A DNA stretch of 64,000 bases, from positions 1,054,001-1,118,000 of the forward strand of contig NZ_JAPKNA010000001.1 of assembly GCF_026344135.1 (NCBI RefSeq), written 5' to 3'. A program made the translations under genes and the position numbers. Below, piece after piece: positions 26,074 through 35,616 of the stretch. Below the pieces are notes generated by a model that saw only the letters and a list, made by a program, of their open reading frames with translations, was not told the origin of the DNA and made no database searches. Positions within the stretch are counted from its first letter, which is position 1. Every line of letters starts with the position of its first letter. The DNA comes from Alcaligenes parafaecalis. Its GTDB lineage: Bacteria; Pseudomonadota; Gammaproteobacteria; Burkholderiales; Burkholderiaceae_B.

Positions 26074-26754
26074 TTATGCTCCGGCCACGCTCTCCACATC
26101 GAGCAAATAGCCAAAGCCGCGCACAGTCTGTATGACAGCCCCGGTGCCTTCCAGGCGCTTGCGCAAACGATACACGTAGACTTCGACCGCATTGTCGCTG
26201 AAATCTGCGTCCCAGGCTGACAAGGAGTTAATAATTTGCTGCTTGGTGACCACACGGCCAGCCCGCATCATCAACATTTCCAGCACGGACAGCTCGCGCA
26301 CCGACAAGGTCACACGCTGACCGGCACAGCGCAGCTCGCGGCCAATCGTATCAAAGCTCAAGGGGCCCACATCAATAATGGGCTGGACCTGCCCACTGCG
26401 GCGGCGGCCAAACACACGCACACGAGCCGCCAGTTCGGACAGATCAAAGGGTTTGATCAGATAATCATCCGCACCGGCATCCAGACCACCGACACGATCG
26501 TCCACGCCATCACGGGCGGTCAGGATCAGCACGGGAATGGCATTGCCCTGCTGACGCAACTGACGCAGCACATCCAGGCCACTGATACCGGGCAGGTTCA
26601 AGTCCAGGAGCAGAAGATCGTAGACCTGGGCGGTCAGCTCCCTCAAGGCACTTTCGCCTTCCTGGAGCCAGTCAACAGCGTAGCCCTGATCGTTAAGAAA
26701 TTCCTGCAGTGCGGCGCCCAAGATGGCGTCGTCTTCGATAACTAGTACACGCAT
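26074..26754 (-). CDS. OmpR/PhoB-family response regulator
   Basis: A 226-residue regulator with an N-terminal receiver domain: acidic pair EDD at 7-9, phosphoacceptor Asp in LLLLDLNLPG near 51, the ILTARD threonine region and Lys in YLIKPFDL. The C-terminal winged-helix domain includes VTLSVRELSVLEMLM and AVEVYVYRLRKRLEG. It belongs to the QseB/TctD-like group by eye. It probably controls its own operon (kinase and kup). It is the first gene of the unit, and a hairpin separates it from the exbD end. Confidence 0.92.
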   Translation of the reverse strand: MRVLVIEDDAILGAALQEFLNDQGYAVDWLQEGESALRELTAQVYDLLLLDLNLPGISGLDVLRQLRQQGNAIPVLILTARDGVDDRVGGLDAGADDYLIKPFDLSELAARVRVFGRRRSGQVQPIIDVGPLSFDTIGRELRCAGQRVTLSVRELSVLEMLMMRAGRVVTKQQIINSLSAWDADFSDNAVEVYVYRLRKRLEGTGAVIQTVRGFGYLLDVESVAGA

Positions 26755-26776
26755 GCGGAGGATTTTATTACGAAAC

Positions 26777-26812
26777 TGGCCCCTCGCGTTGCGGATGCAA
26801 CGCGAGGGGCCA
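26777..26812. terminator. Long hairpin between exbD and the response regulator
   Basis: A 16-bp perfect stem (TGGCCCCTCGCGTTGC and complement) with a 4-base loop, 30 bases after the exbD stop. Minus-strand transcripts continue into GTTTCG, a weak U-tract. It would separate the tonB operon from the two-component operon. Confidence 0.65.
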
Positions 26813-26841
26813 GAAAAAACAACACGAGCGATCTGCCGGGA

Positions 26842-27342
<501 letters not shown>

Positions 27343-27344
27343 GA

Positions 27345-28202
27345 TTAGTGCTCCCGCTTGGCAGCCGCTGCCGAGCTCGATGCTGCACCGCCACCCGATG
27401 TAGGAACGCGACGCAGAACAGGTTGATTGTCCTGCACAGGCTGGCCGGTAGTCAGGAAGGTAAACAGATCATGGGCAAATGCGTCCAACTGGGACAGGTA
27501 AACGCGGTTGGTACGCACGAAAGCGTTATAAGCCAACACAGCAGGAATAGCCACGGCCAGACCGAGACCGGTCATCACCAGTGCTTCACCCACAGGACCG
27601 GCAATCTTGTTCAGGGTCACACCATCGGACAGACCGATGTTGATCAGGGCGTGGTACACACCCCAAACCGTACCGAACAGACCCACAAAAGGAGCCGTCG
27701 AACCCACCGAGGCCAACAGCGTCAGGCCGTTTTCCAGCTTGGCAGTTTCTTCGTCCATGACTTTACGCATGATGCGCGAGACAAAGGCGTCCGTAGAGCC
27801 TTTTTCTTCCAGACGCATGGCACCGTATTTGACGTGGTGTTTTTGAGCGTGGATAGCGTGGCTGGCCAGGTGGCTGAACGGATCACGCGCACCGTGGGTA
27901 GCGATTTCGTTTTCAACTTGCTCCAGGGAGCTGGCGGACCAGAATTCGCGCATGAAACCTTGCGAGCGACGCTTCAGACGGAAGGACAGCACGCCCTTGA
28001 CGATAATCAGGTACCAACTGGCAACCGACATCAAGGCCAGGATTACGAACAGCGTTTTACCCACCACATCACTTTGCTGGATAAAGTGCATTACGCCCGT
28101 TGATTCCTCAGCGGCAACAATACTGGCGGCAGCCTGATCGGCGACAGGCCCTGCAACTTGTGCCAGGCTTACCCATACGCTTTGAAATAGTTCCTGCATC
28201 AT
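27345..28202 (-). CDS. exbB: Biopolymer transport protein ExbB
   Basis: A 285-residue MotA/TolQ/ExbB proton channel protein with three transmembrane regions (about 47-70, 158-180 and 200-222). The conserved segment ASVGSTAPFVGLFGTVWGVYHAL, and GEALVMTGLGLAVAIPAVLAYNAF, identify the family. The ExbB assignment rather than TolQ follows from the tonB-exbB-exbD context. The N-terminal 40 residues form a periplasmic extension as in many ExbB proteins. Confidence 0.92.
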   Translation of the reverse strand: MMQELFQSVWVSLAQVAGPVADQAAASIVAAEESTGVMHFIQQSDVVGKTLFVILALMSVASWYLIIVKGVLSFRLKRRSQGFMREFWSASSLEQVENEIATHGARDPFSHLASHAIHAQKHHVKYGAMRLEEKGSTDAFVSRIMRKVMDEETAKLENGLTLLASVGSTAPFVGLFGTVWGVYHALINIGLSDGVTLNKIAGPVGEALVMTGLGLAVAIPAVLAYNAFVRTNRVYLSQLDAFAHDLFTFLTTGQPVQDNQPVLRRVPTSGGGAASSSAAAAKREH

Positions 28203-28211
28203 TGATATATC

Positions 28212-29021
28212 CTAGTAAACAAAGTCGAAAGGAATATCGGCCATGGCACGATAGGCCACACCATTTTCCGTATACGGTTTGAAACGTGCTGTGCGTACAG
28301 CTCGCAGCGCGGACTCATCCAGGCGTTCATAGCCCGACGAATTTTGCACCTTGGCTTCCAGCACGGTTCCTTGGGTTGAAATCACTACACGAACCACCAC
28401 GCGGCCCTGCTCACGACGACGCTCCGAGGCCCGTGGGTACACAGGTACAGGACGGCGTCCCAAATAGTCCACACGACCAATCAGCTTGGGCCTGTCGCCA
28501 TCCGTAGAACGGGCAGCGGTTTGAGTCGTATTGTCCGTTGCCGGGCCGGCCTGTGCAGCAGGAGCGGCAGGCTGAGCGGGCTGCGGCGTTTCTGCCGGTG
28601 GCACCTCTGGCTTGGGCTGTGGCTTGGGCTTAGGTTTTGGCTTGGGTTTCGGTTTGGGCTTGGGAGGCTCCGGGATCGGTGGTTTTTCCACGATCGGCTC
28701 TGGCTCGGGCTCCGGTTCAAGGACCGGCTCCGGGTCAGGCTCGGGTTCTGGTTTCACCTCGGGCTCGGGATCAGGTTCTGGCTCGGCCACCACCTCTTCG
28801 GGAGGGGCACTGACCTGTTTTTGCTGAACCGGGGACTCCGACACTTCCACCAAAGTCACCCCAACAACATCCATAGGGGCTGGTTCGCCCACAATCTTGG
28901 GGGTTTCCGTCCACAAGATGGTAGCCACGACACCAACGTGCAATCCCAGTGCTAATGCCAAGCCAGTTGCCTTCAAGGCCAGCATCGAGCGATTATTCTT
29001 TTGAGAAGCAATTCCGGTCAT
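28212..29021 (-). CDS. tonB: TonB energy transducer
   Basis: A protein of about 269 residues that passes proton-motive energy from ExbBD to outer membrane receptors for siderophores, heme and similar ligands. It has an N-terminal membrane anchor (ATGLALALGLHVGVVATILW), then a long Pro-rich spacer with acidic EPEPDPEP-type repeats followed by basic KPKPKP-type repeats. The C-terminal TonB domain (GRRPVPVYPRASERRREQG, RTARFKPYTENG) ends at FDFVY. The start at 29021 gives a compact leader; 29051 is also open, and neither has a strong ribosome site. A Fur-like site lies upstream. Confidence 0.92.
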   Translation of the reverse strand: MTGIASQKNNRSMLALKATGLALALGLHVGVVATILWTETPKIVGEPAPMDVVGVTLVEVSESPVQQKQVSAPPEEVVAEPEPDPEPEVKPEPEPDPEPVLEPEPEPEPIVEKPPIPEPPKPKPKPKPKPKPKPQPKPEVPPAETPQPAQPAAPAAQAGPATDNTTQTAARSTDGDRPKLIGRVDYLGRRPVPVYPRASERRREQGRVVVRVVISTQGTVLEAKVQNSSGYERLDESALRAVRTARFKPYTENGVAYRAMADIPFDFVY

Positions 29022-29107
29022 AATCCGTTCTACACATTCTGCAACCCGCATGGACCATGACGGGACCGGACAGGATGCCCAGTGAAGTATCGAATCTTAA
29101 CAGAAAC

Positions 29108-29126
29108 AGGAATGATTCTCAATACT
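29108..29126. promoter_or_regulatory. Candidate Fur-binding site upstream of tonB
   Basis: Read on the minus strand, ATTGAGAATCATTCC resembles the Fur 7-1-7 pattern TGATAATNATTATCA with several mismatches. It lies about 90 bases before the tonB start in an AT-rich stretch, where iron control of tonB-exbB-exbD would be expected. Confidence 0.5.
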
Positions 29127-29188
29127 AAATTCCTGTAATATTTCCTGCTTCAATCCGCCCTGCAAAAACCTTCCAGATACTAACGCAG

Positions 29189-29213
29189 ACAGGCTGACCT
29201 AGGGTCAGCCTGT
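29189..29213. terminator. Hairpin downstream of cysA
   Basis: An 11-bp perfect stem (ACAGGCTGACC and complement) with a 3-base loop lies between the cysA end and the tonB promoter region. No T-run follows on the minus strand; it could be a Rho-independent-like pause or insulator. Confidence 0.4.
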
Positions 29214-29235
29214 TGCGAACAATTTGCAAAAAAAA

Positions 29236-30333
29236 CTAAGAAAGTCGCACGTCAGCCTGGGACTCCAAAGGGAAGGCGCTGAACTTGCGTGGCAAGGCCA
29301 AGGCACGTTCACCCGGCTGCAAACCAAGCTGCGACCAACGCTGGTGATCGAACTCCGCTTCCCAGGCGCGCTCGCCCTCGTTCAGGGCCAGCTCTACCCG
29401 CACCGTCGCCCCTAAAGGAATGATGCGCTGTACGGCTACGATGATGCCTTGCCCATCCAACTGACGCTGCAAGTCCAGATCGTGCGGACGCACATAGCCC
29501 ACCGCTTCACCCTGTCCGGCTCCCTGACCATTCAAGGCCTGGTTAGACTCAAACAGACCCAACTGCGGATCGGCGACAAAGCGCCCATGCTGGAACTGAC
29601 CGGGCAAACGATTGGCCGCTCCCAGGAACTCGTAAACAAAGGGGCTGGCCGGATGGTTGTACACGTCCTGCGGGGCACCCTCTTGCTCGACCCGGCCCTT
29701 GTTCAGCACCACGATACGGTCAGCCACTTCAATGGCCTCTTCCTGATCGTGGGTCACGAACAAAGTGCTGATATGCAAATCGTCATGCAGACGACGCAAC
29801 CAGGAACGCAGCTCCTTGCGTACCTTGGCATCCAGTGCACCAAAGGGCTCGTCCAGGAGCAAAACACCCGGCTCCACCGCCAAAGCGCGTGCCAGAGCGA
29901 TACGTTGACGCTGACCACCGGACAAGGCTGCCGGATAGCGATCAGCCAACCAATCCAGTTGCACCAGCTCCAGAAGCTCATGCACCCGCTGACGAATCTG
30001 GGCTTCAGGCAAACGCTGTTTGCGGGGCTTGATACGCAGGCCAAAGGCCACGTTCTCAAACACAGTCATATGGCGGAACAAGGCATAGTGCTGGAACACA
30101 AAACCCACTTGTCGATCCCGCGTCCCCACGGCGGCGACATCCTTGCCATTGATCAGCACCTGCCCCGCATCCGCATGTTCCAGGCCAGCCACAATGCGCA
30201 ACAAGGTCGTCTTGCCGCAGCCTGAAGGCCCCAGCAAAGCCACCAGCTCGCCCGCTGGAAAATCCAATGTCACATCACCCAGTGCCGTAAACGCACCAAA
30301 CTGTTTAGATAGATGACGAACTTCGATACTCAT
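29236..30333 (-). CDS. cysA: Sulfate/thiosulfate ABC transporter ATP-binding protein
   Basis: A 365-residue ATPase that drives sulfate import. Walker A is GPSGCGKTT near residue 37, the signature is LSGGQRQRIALARAL near 140, Walker B is VLLLDEPFGALD near 160, and the switch histidine is in FVTHDQEEA. A C-terminal regulatory TOBE-like domain follows, with GYVRPHDLDL, typical of CysA. It is the last gene of sbp-cysT-cysW-cysA, 18 bases after cysW. Confidence 0.94.
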   Translation of the reverse strand: MSIEVRHLSKQFGAFTALGDVTLDFPAGELVALLGPSGCGKTTLLRIVAGLEHADAGQVLINGKDVAAVGTRDRQVGFVFQHYALFRHMTVFENVAFGLRIKPRKQRLPEAQIRQRVHELLELVQLDWLADRYPAALSGGQRQRIALARALAVEPGVLLLDEPFGALDAKVRKELRSWLRRLHDDLHISTLFVTHDQEEAIEVADRIVVLNKGRVEQEGAPQDVYNHPASPFVYEFLGAANRLPGQFQHGRFVADPQLGLFESNQALNGQGAGQGEAVGYVRPHDLDLQRQLDGQGIIVAVQRIIPLGATVRVELALNEGERAWEAEFDHQRWSQLGLQPGERALALPRKFSAFPLESQADVRLS

Positions 30334-30351
30334 AATGAACTCCGAATGCGG

Positions 30352-31242
30352 TCACCCACGATGACCGTCTTGAACCATTTTGCGCTCGGCCCACAATTTA
30401 AGCGCCAACGTCAGTAAAGCCAACACTGCCAACACCGAAGCCGCTGCAAATGCGCCCACCGTGTGATAGTCGTTGTACTCAATCTCTACATGCAAAGGCA
30501 GTGTGTTGGTCTGGCCCCGTATATGGCCCGACAGCACCGACACCGCCCCAAATTCACCCATGGCACGGGCATTGCACAGGATCACGCCATACAGCAGGCC
30601 CCATTTGATCTTGGGCAAGGTGACCCGCCAGAACATCTGCCTGCCATTAGCTCCCAGCACTCGCGCCGCTTGCTCTTCCTCGCTGCCTTGCATTTGCATA
30701 AGCGGAATCAGCTCACGCGCTACAAAGGGAAAGGTCACAAATAAGGTCGCCAATACCAGGCCCGGCAAGGCAAAGACGATACGGATATTATTTGCGTCCA
30801 GCCAGTCCCAAAATGGGCCCTGCCGGCCAAAGATCAGCAGGAACATCAAACCGGCAATCACGGGCGATACCGAAAACGGCAGATCAATCAGCGTGGTCAG
30901 AATACTCTTGCCGCGAAACTCGAAACGGGCAATGGCCCAGGAAGCGGCTAAACCAAAGGCAATATTCAAGGGAACCGCAATCACGGCTACCAGCACCGTC
31001 AGGCTGGCGGCATGCAAGGTATCTCTTTCGCTCAAGGCGGACAAATACGGCATGACGCCACGACTGAAGGCCGTCATGAAGACCAGGATCAAGGGCAGCA
31101 GCAAAAACAGTACAAAGAACAGCAAGGCGATGCTAGTCAATATCACCTTGACGGCCGGGCCCTCGTCCTGAGCAGCCCGCAAGCGTGCGGTCTGCACCGG
31201 CACCACCTGCACAGTGGAATCCATCGTCAAGCTGCTGCTCAT
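30352..31242 (-). CDS. cysW: Sulfate ABC transporter permease CysW
   Basis: A 296-residue inner membrane permease with about six helices. The EAA-type cytoplasmic loop with EEQAARVLGANGRQMFWRVTLP contacts the CysA ATPase. AMGEFGAVSVLSGHIRGQTNTLPL is the characteristic sulfate permease segment. The ATG overlaps the cysT stop by 4 bases, so the two permease chains are translated together. Confidence 0.94.
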   Translation of the reverse strand: MSSSLTMDSTVQVVPVQTARLRAAQDEGPAVKVILTSIALLFFVLFLLLPLILVFMTAFSRGVMPYLSALSERDTLHAASLTVLVAVIAVPLNIAFGLAASWAIARFEFRGKSILTTLIDLPFSVSPVIAGLMFLLIFGRQGPFWDWLDANNIRIVFALPGLVLATLFVTFPFVARELIPLMQMQGSEEEQAARVLGANGRQMFWRVTLPKIKWGLLYGVILCNARAMGEFGAVSVLSGHIRGQTNTLPLHVEIEYNDYHTVGAFAAASVLAVLALLTLALKLWAERKMVQDGHRG

Positions 31243-32183
31243 CGGACTGTCTCCAAGGATAAGGGCGCGGCTACCTTGGCCGCTTTACCCTGCGCCTGCC
31301 CGGAGTGGCGCGACTGCAAATACCACTGCAAACGATTGATCGCCAACAGAATGATGAAGGACAGCACCATCATCAGGACAGCCAAGGCCGATGCTCCCGC
31401 ATAGTCAAACTGCTCCAGCTTGATCACGATCAGCAAGGGGGTAATTTCCGAGACCATAGGGACGTTACCAGCAATGAAAATCACCGAACCATATTCACCA
31501 ACGGCACGCGCAAAGGCCAGGGCTACGCCCGTCAAGCAGGCAGGCAAAATGGCGGGCAAAATGACCTTGGTAACGGTCTGGAGGCGATCCGCCCCCAAAC
31601 ACGCACTAACCTCTTCCTGTTCCTGCTCCAGCTCTTCCAGCACGGGCTGCACGGTACGCACGACAAAAGGCAAACCAATAAAAACTAAAGCGATCAGCAC
31701 GCCCCAGGGAGTAAACGCAATCTGTCCCACATAAGGTTCAGCCCAGGAACCTATCCAGCCGGTAGGCGCATAAATAGCGGCCAGTGAAATACCGGCTACC
31801 GACGTGGGCAGAGCAAAGGGAAGATCAATCAACGCATCCACAATGCGGCGGCCAGGAAAACGGTATCGCACCAAGACCCAGGCCAGAATCAGACCGAACA
31901 CGCCGTTGATCAAGGCAGCCAAAGCGGCCATGCCAAACGTCAATTTCAAGGAAGCCAGAACACGGGCGGTACTAATCGTTTCCCAAAATGCCGACCAGCC
32001 CATAGAGGTGGTCTTGAGCAAAACTGCAGACAAGGGAATCAGCACAATCAGGCTTAAATAACTGATGGACAAACCCATCGTCAGACCAAAGCCTGGCAAA
32101 GCCCGCTGCTTACGGGCAGCGGGCAGAAATCCCCATAGACGAGCCTGTGACATCGGACGGTCCTTGCTGTTGGTGGGGGTCAT
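31239..32183 (-). CDS. cysT: Sulfate ABC transporter permease CysT (CysU)
   Basis: A 314-residue inner membrane permease and partner of CysW. It shows the EEVSACLGADRLQTVTKVILP coupling loop and AVGEYGSVIFIAGNVPMVSEI. It overlaps the binding-protein stop by 4 bases and cysW by 4 bases. A second ATG ten codons in (MSQARLWG) could be the true start if the first overlap is not used. Confidence 0.93.
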   Translation of the reverse strand: MTPTNSKDRPMSQARLWGFLPAARKQRALPGFGLTMGLSISYLSLIVLIPLSAVLLKTTSMGWSAFWETISTARVLASLKLTFGMAALAALINGVFGLILAWVLVRYRFPGRRIVDALIDLPFALPTSVAGISLAAIYAPTGWIGSWAEPYVGQIAFTPWGVLIALVFIGLPFVVRTVQPVLEELEQEQEEVSACLGADRLQTVTKVILPAILPACLTGVALAFARAVGEYGSVIFIAGNVPMVSEITPLLIVIKLEQFDYAGASALAVLMMVLSFIILLAINRLQWYLQSRHSGQAQGKAAKVAAPLSLETVR

Positions 32184-33199
32184 TTGCTCAAGTAAATACT
32201 GTCAAACACGCCGCCGTCTGCAAAGTGCTTGGCTTGGACCTGTGTCCAGCCACCCAGCTCATCATCCACCTTGTAAAGTTTCAAGGCCGGAAACTGGTCA
32301 CGGTATTTGGCGGCCACTGACTCCAGGCGAGGACGGTAAAAGTGGCGTGCGGCAATTTCCTGACCTTCAGGGCTGTAGAGATACTCCAGATAAGCCTGGG
32401 CCACTTTTTCTGTGCCATGTTTGGCCGCATTGGCATCCACCAGCGCCACAGGTGGCTCGGCCAGAATGCTACTGGACGGCACCACGATGTCAAAGCGATC
32501 GGGTCCCAGATCCTTGACAGACAAGAGAGCCTCGTTCTCCCAAGCAATCAGCACATCCCCAATGCCGCGCTCTACAAAGGTTGTGGTCGACCCACGCGCG
32601 CCGGAATCCAGCACACTGACGTTGCGGTACAGCTTGGCAACAAAATCACGCGCCTTATCCTCGTCCCCATTGCCTTGCTTCAACGCGTACAACCAGGCCG
32701 CCAGATAATTCCAACGCGCCCCGGCCGAGGTTTTGGGATTCGGGGTAACGACCTTGATGTCCGAACGAATCAAATCATTCCAGTCATGAATCCCCTTGGG
32801 ATTGCCCTTGCGCACCAACAAAACAATGGTGGAGGTATAAGGCGTGCTGTTATCCGGCAAGCGAGTTTGCCAGTCCTTATCCAGCAAACCGGACTGAGCA
32901 ATCTGATCAATATCGGAAGAAATACCCAAGGTCACGACATCAGCAGGCACGCCATCAATAACGGTACGCGCTTGCTTGCTGGAACCACCGTGGGAACTAC
33001 GGATGACCACACTGTCACCCGTTTGTTCTTTGTAATGGGTCTGGAAAGCCTTGTTGAATTCAGCGTAAAGCTCACGCGTTGGGTCGTAAGACACATTCAG
33101 AATACTGACCTCGGCCGCAACAGCCGTAGCCGCCGCCAGCACCAAGGCCAGCAAAGCTCCGGCCTTGACGCCCTTCCACTTCTGTTGAATCCGCTTCAT
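32180..33199 (-). CDS. sbp: Periplasmic sulfate-binding protein
   Basis: A protein of about 339 residues that delivers sulfate (or thiosulfate) to CysTWA. A basic N-terminus and hydrophobic core ending AVAA form the signal peptide. The mature protein starts near EVSILNVSYDPTRELY, a hallmark of Sbp/CysP proteins. VVIRSSHGGSSKQARTVIDG and FVERGIGDVLIAWENEA are conserved ligand-site segments. The start at 33199 is chosen to give a normal signal peptide; nine more codons upstream are open. It heads the operon, as cysP does in E. coli. Confidence 0.93.
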   Translation of the reverse strand: MKRIQQKWKGVKAGALLALVLAAATAVAAEVSILNVSYDPTRELYAEFNKAFQTHYKEQTGDSVVIRSSHGGSSKQARTVIDGVPADVVTLGISSDIDQIAQSGLLDKDWQTRLPDNSTPYTSTIVLLVRKGNPKGIHDWNDLIRSDIKVVTPNPKTSAGARWNYLAAWLYALKQGNGDEDKARDFVAKLYRNVSVLDSGARGSTTTFVERGIGDVLIAWENEALLSVKDLGPDRFDIVVPSSSILAEPPVALVDANAAKHGTEKVAQAYLEYLYSPEGQEIAARHFYRPRLESVAAKYRDQFPALKLYKVDDELGGWTQVQAKHFADGGVFDSIYLSK

Positions 33200-33347
33200 T
33201 TCCCATCCCCTAGAAACCATTTCCAAGCAATGAGAACGAGTCTAGCAAGGCTGTTTCACCAGACTAAATACCAATTCTTTGATTAGATATAGCGGGGAGA
33301 TGGAGAGGGGTGAAATGGATCTGCGAGCATTGTCCTCAAGACAGTAA

Positions 33348-33923
33348 TCAGCGTTTTTCCAGGGCCAGCTCCCACATCGCTTTAGGCTTTATATATTTGT
33401 GCGATGTCATGTGCTGCACTGCGATCCGATGCCATTGGTCTCCAAACAGCTTGTCTACACTGGCCTGATCAAAGAAGCGCTTGTAATTGCCTTGATCCTG
33501 GTAGAAGTTTTCTTCAACCAACTCGCCCTGCCCGGCTCCGAAATTCACATCCTCAGTCGAATTCAGACGACACAGAAACAAAGCGCCTGGTCGCAAACAG
33601 TTCCAGAGCCTATGCACAATAGTCTGGGTTTCAGCCCATGGGAAGTAATGCAGAGACAGGCTGGCAACGATCAGTTCAAGATTGATCGCTGCATCCGGTA
33701 AAGGGTCACGCGTATCTCTGCACTCAATATGCGCCTTGGGCGCGCGCTGCTGCGCAGTAGCCACACACTCAGGAGAAAGGTCAAAAGCCAGCACGTTCAG
33801 GCCTGCCTGAATCAAGGTCACCGTGTCGTCGCCAAAGCCGCAACCTATCTCCAGCACAGGCGAACTAATGCCACGTTGGGAGATGAGGGGTAGCCAGCGA
33901 TCAAGCCAAGGATCTGCATACAT
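33348..33923 (-). CDS. Class I SAM-dependent methyltransferase
   Basis: A 191-residue protein with the SAM-binding motif VLEIGCGFGDDT near residue 23, then LAFDLSPECVATA and the FPWAETQTIVHRLWNCLRPGALFLC beta-strand 5 region. It probably methylates a small molecule; the acceptor is not evident. It stands alone between the sulfate operon and a small membrane protein gene. Confidence 0.8.
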   Translation of the reverse strand: MYADPWLDRWLPLISQRGISSPVLEIGCGFGDDTVTLIQAGLNVLAFDLSPECVATAQQRAPKAHIECRDTRDPLPDAAINLELIVASLSLHYFPWAETQTIVHRLWNCLRPGALFLCRLNSTEDVNFGAGQGELVEENFYQDQGNYKRFFDQASVDKLFGDQWHRIAVQHMTSHKYIKPKAMWELALEKR

Positions 33924-33956
33924 AAACGCTTCTCTCGTACGACAAAAAAGAGGATA

Positions 33957-34229
33957 TCAGGACGTAGTGGTGGAAGCGCTACTGAATAACAAAATCAATA
34001 CAAGCGCCGCAAACAGACATTCGCCCACATTGAACCAGAGGTGCCAAGGCCTGGACTTTTCACTATTGTTTAGCGCGTAGCGAATCCCACGATAGTTAAT
34101 CCAGCTCAAGCCAATGACCAGCACCGGCCACAATATCCAGAGCGGCGGGAAGAACAGCAGAAACAGAAAGGACAGCCAGGCCAGGACTAACGTAGCCAGC
34201 GGTGAAAGACAGGAGAGAAGTTTGCTCAT
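33957..34229 (-). CDS. Small membrane protein
   Basis: A protein of about 90 residues with a hydrophobic N-terminal half that could form two helices (about 10-28 and 29-45), a charged loop (RYALNNSEKSRPW) and a third hydrophobic segment near the C-terminus. The start at 34229 has a short AGG five bases upstream; a longer frame to 34256 exists. The family was not recognised. Confidence 0.55.
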   Translation of the reverse strand: MSKLLSCLSPLATLVLAWLSFLFLLFFPPLWILWPVLVIGLSWINYRGIRYALNNSEKSRPWHLWFNVGECLFAALVLILLFSSASTTTS

Positions 34230-34454
34230 GAAAACCTGAGGACCGCGAATCAACAAGGCCTAGTGTTACCTGAATAGGCCCTGTGCTCAATAGCGGAAAA
34301 CAGCACGCAAAAGGCTGAAAGCAGAAAACCGATAGCTGAACACTGGAGGTAGGTAGTCGACACCAGGCTCAATCCTCAAGAACTAGGTGACCAGGGGAGC
34401 GTATCGACTTGCAATGATCGCCCAATCACGCCCCCCACCCTTGGCGTCTATAAG

Positions 34455-34490
34455 AAACGCCTCGCTACAACAATCATTGGCGAGGCGTTT
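34455..34490 (-). terminator. Terminator overlapping the end of the metallo-hydrolase gene
   Basis: An 11-bp perfect stem (AAACGCCTCGC and complement) has its first arm (34480-34490) in the last codons of the gene and its second arm after the stop. It continues into TTTCTTAT on the minus strand. Confidence 0.7.
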
Positions 34491-35457
34491 GCATCATCTC
34501 CTTGCCCGCCTGATCGTAGGCAATCACCGCCTTGTCCTGAATCTTGAACTCCATCAAGTCCCGCCCGGCGACAACAGGGCCTTGGTAAGTGCTGCGCGTA
34601 CGCTCCAACAAGGTCTGCTCGGGAATATTCGCCCCACCCTCAGGCGAATAAAACACGATATGCGTGTAGGCCCCCAACAAAGGCTTGCTCTCGGCAAAGA
34701 CCTGGCCAACCTGCTCCGGCGTAGAAAAATGCTTGAGCGTTTCATTCAGGATAGGCCTAGCCTTCAAAAAGGCCGGATCAATCAAAGCGACGGAATGGAC
34801 AAACACATCCGCATTCGCCGCCGCTTCAATCAGGCGTTTGTCATACATGGCATCCCCCGAGATCGCCACTTTCTTGCCGTCATACTCCACGATAAAGCCA
34901 AAGGCCGGGATCAACTCCCCACCATGGTCAACCTCTACGGCAGTGACAGTGACCCCATTCTTCTCGTAGAGCACTCCACCTTTTTCAAACTCCTGAGTGA
35001 CAAACTTCACCCCTTCCACCGGCAAACCCTGGTCTTCCACCCGAATACGAATATCCTCGTCATACGCCTTGGGCAAATAATCCGTCATCGTCTTGGTTCC
35101 CTTGGGGCCATAAACCTGCAAAGGTAGCGTCCGCCCTGGCCAAGGTCGGCCAAACCAACCCGTCAGCCATAAATCCGGTAGACCGACGGTGTGATCAGAG
35201 TGCAGGTGTGTAAAAAAATGCGCAGTAATGGCGTTAGGCGCAACCCCTTTCTGAAACAAACGCGTCGCCACCCCGCGCCCTGTATCAAACAACAAGGTCT
35301 CCTCCCCTGCCTGCACCAAGGTCGCCGGACCTGCACGATCTGCATAAGGTGCAGGCGTCCCCGTTCCCAGCAAAGTTACTGTCATGGAACCGGCGTAGCT
35401 CACGGCCGCTACGCCAAACAAAAGCCCGGCACACAGTGCCTTTAACGCTATTCTCAT
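34474..35457 (-). CDS. Periplasmic metallo-beta-lactamase-fold hydrolase (RNase Z-like)
   Basis: A 327-residue protein with a signal peptide (core ALCAGLLFGVAAVSYA). The mature part begins with MTVTLLGTGTPAP and has the metal-binding motif HLHSDHTVGLPDLW near 78-91, SGDAMYD near 200 and a further His in a DHGGELIPAFGF segment. The order LLGTGTP / HLHSDH / SGD is that of the RNase Z-like branch of the metallo-beta-lactamase fold. The export signal makes tRNA processing unlikely, so a small-molecule phosphodiesterase or esterase role is possible. The substrate is not known. Confidence 0.82.
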   Translation of the reverse strand: MRIALKALCAGLLFGVAAVSYAGSMTVTLLGTGTPAPYADRAGPATLVQAGEETLLFDTGRGVATRLFQKGVAPNAITAHFFTHLHSDHTVGLPDLWLTGWFGRPWPGRTLPLQVYGPKGTKTMTDYLPKAYDEDIRIRVEDQGLPVEGVKFVTQEFEKGGVLYEKNGVTVTAVEVDHGGELIPAFGFIVEYDGKKVAISGDAMYDKRLIEAAANADVFVHSVALIDPAFLKARPILNETLKHFSTPEQVGQVFAESKPLLGAYTHIVFYSPEGGANIPEQTLLERTRSTYQGPVVAGRDLMEFKIQDKAVIAYDQAGKEMMQTPRQ

Positions 35458-35616
35458 TTTCCCCCTCCTTATTATTGAAGCCTAAACCAATTAGACATTC
35501 ATATGTTATTACATGCAATTTCAGATGCAGCTAGGAATTTCCCTAGGCGATGTAAAACCGGAGTTTGGAGATGCGGGAGATGCGCTGGACCCGCGACCAG
35601 TGAAGAGATAAAAAAC

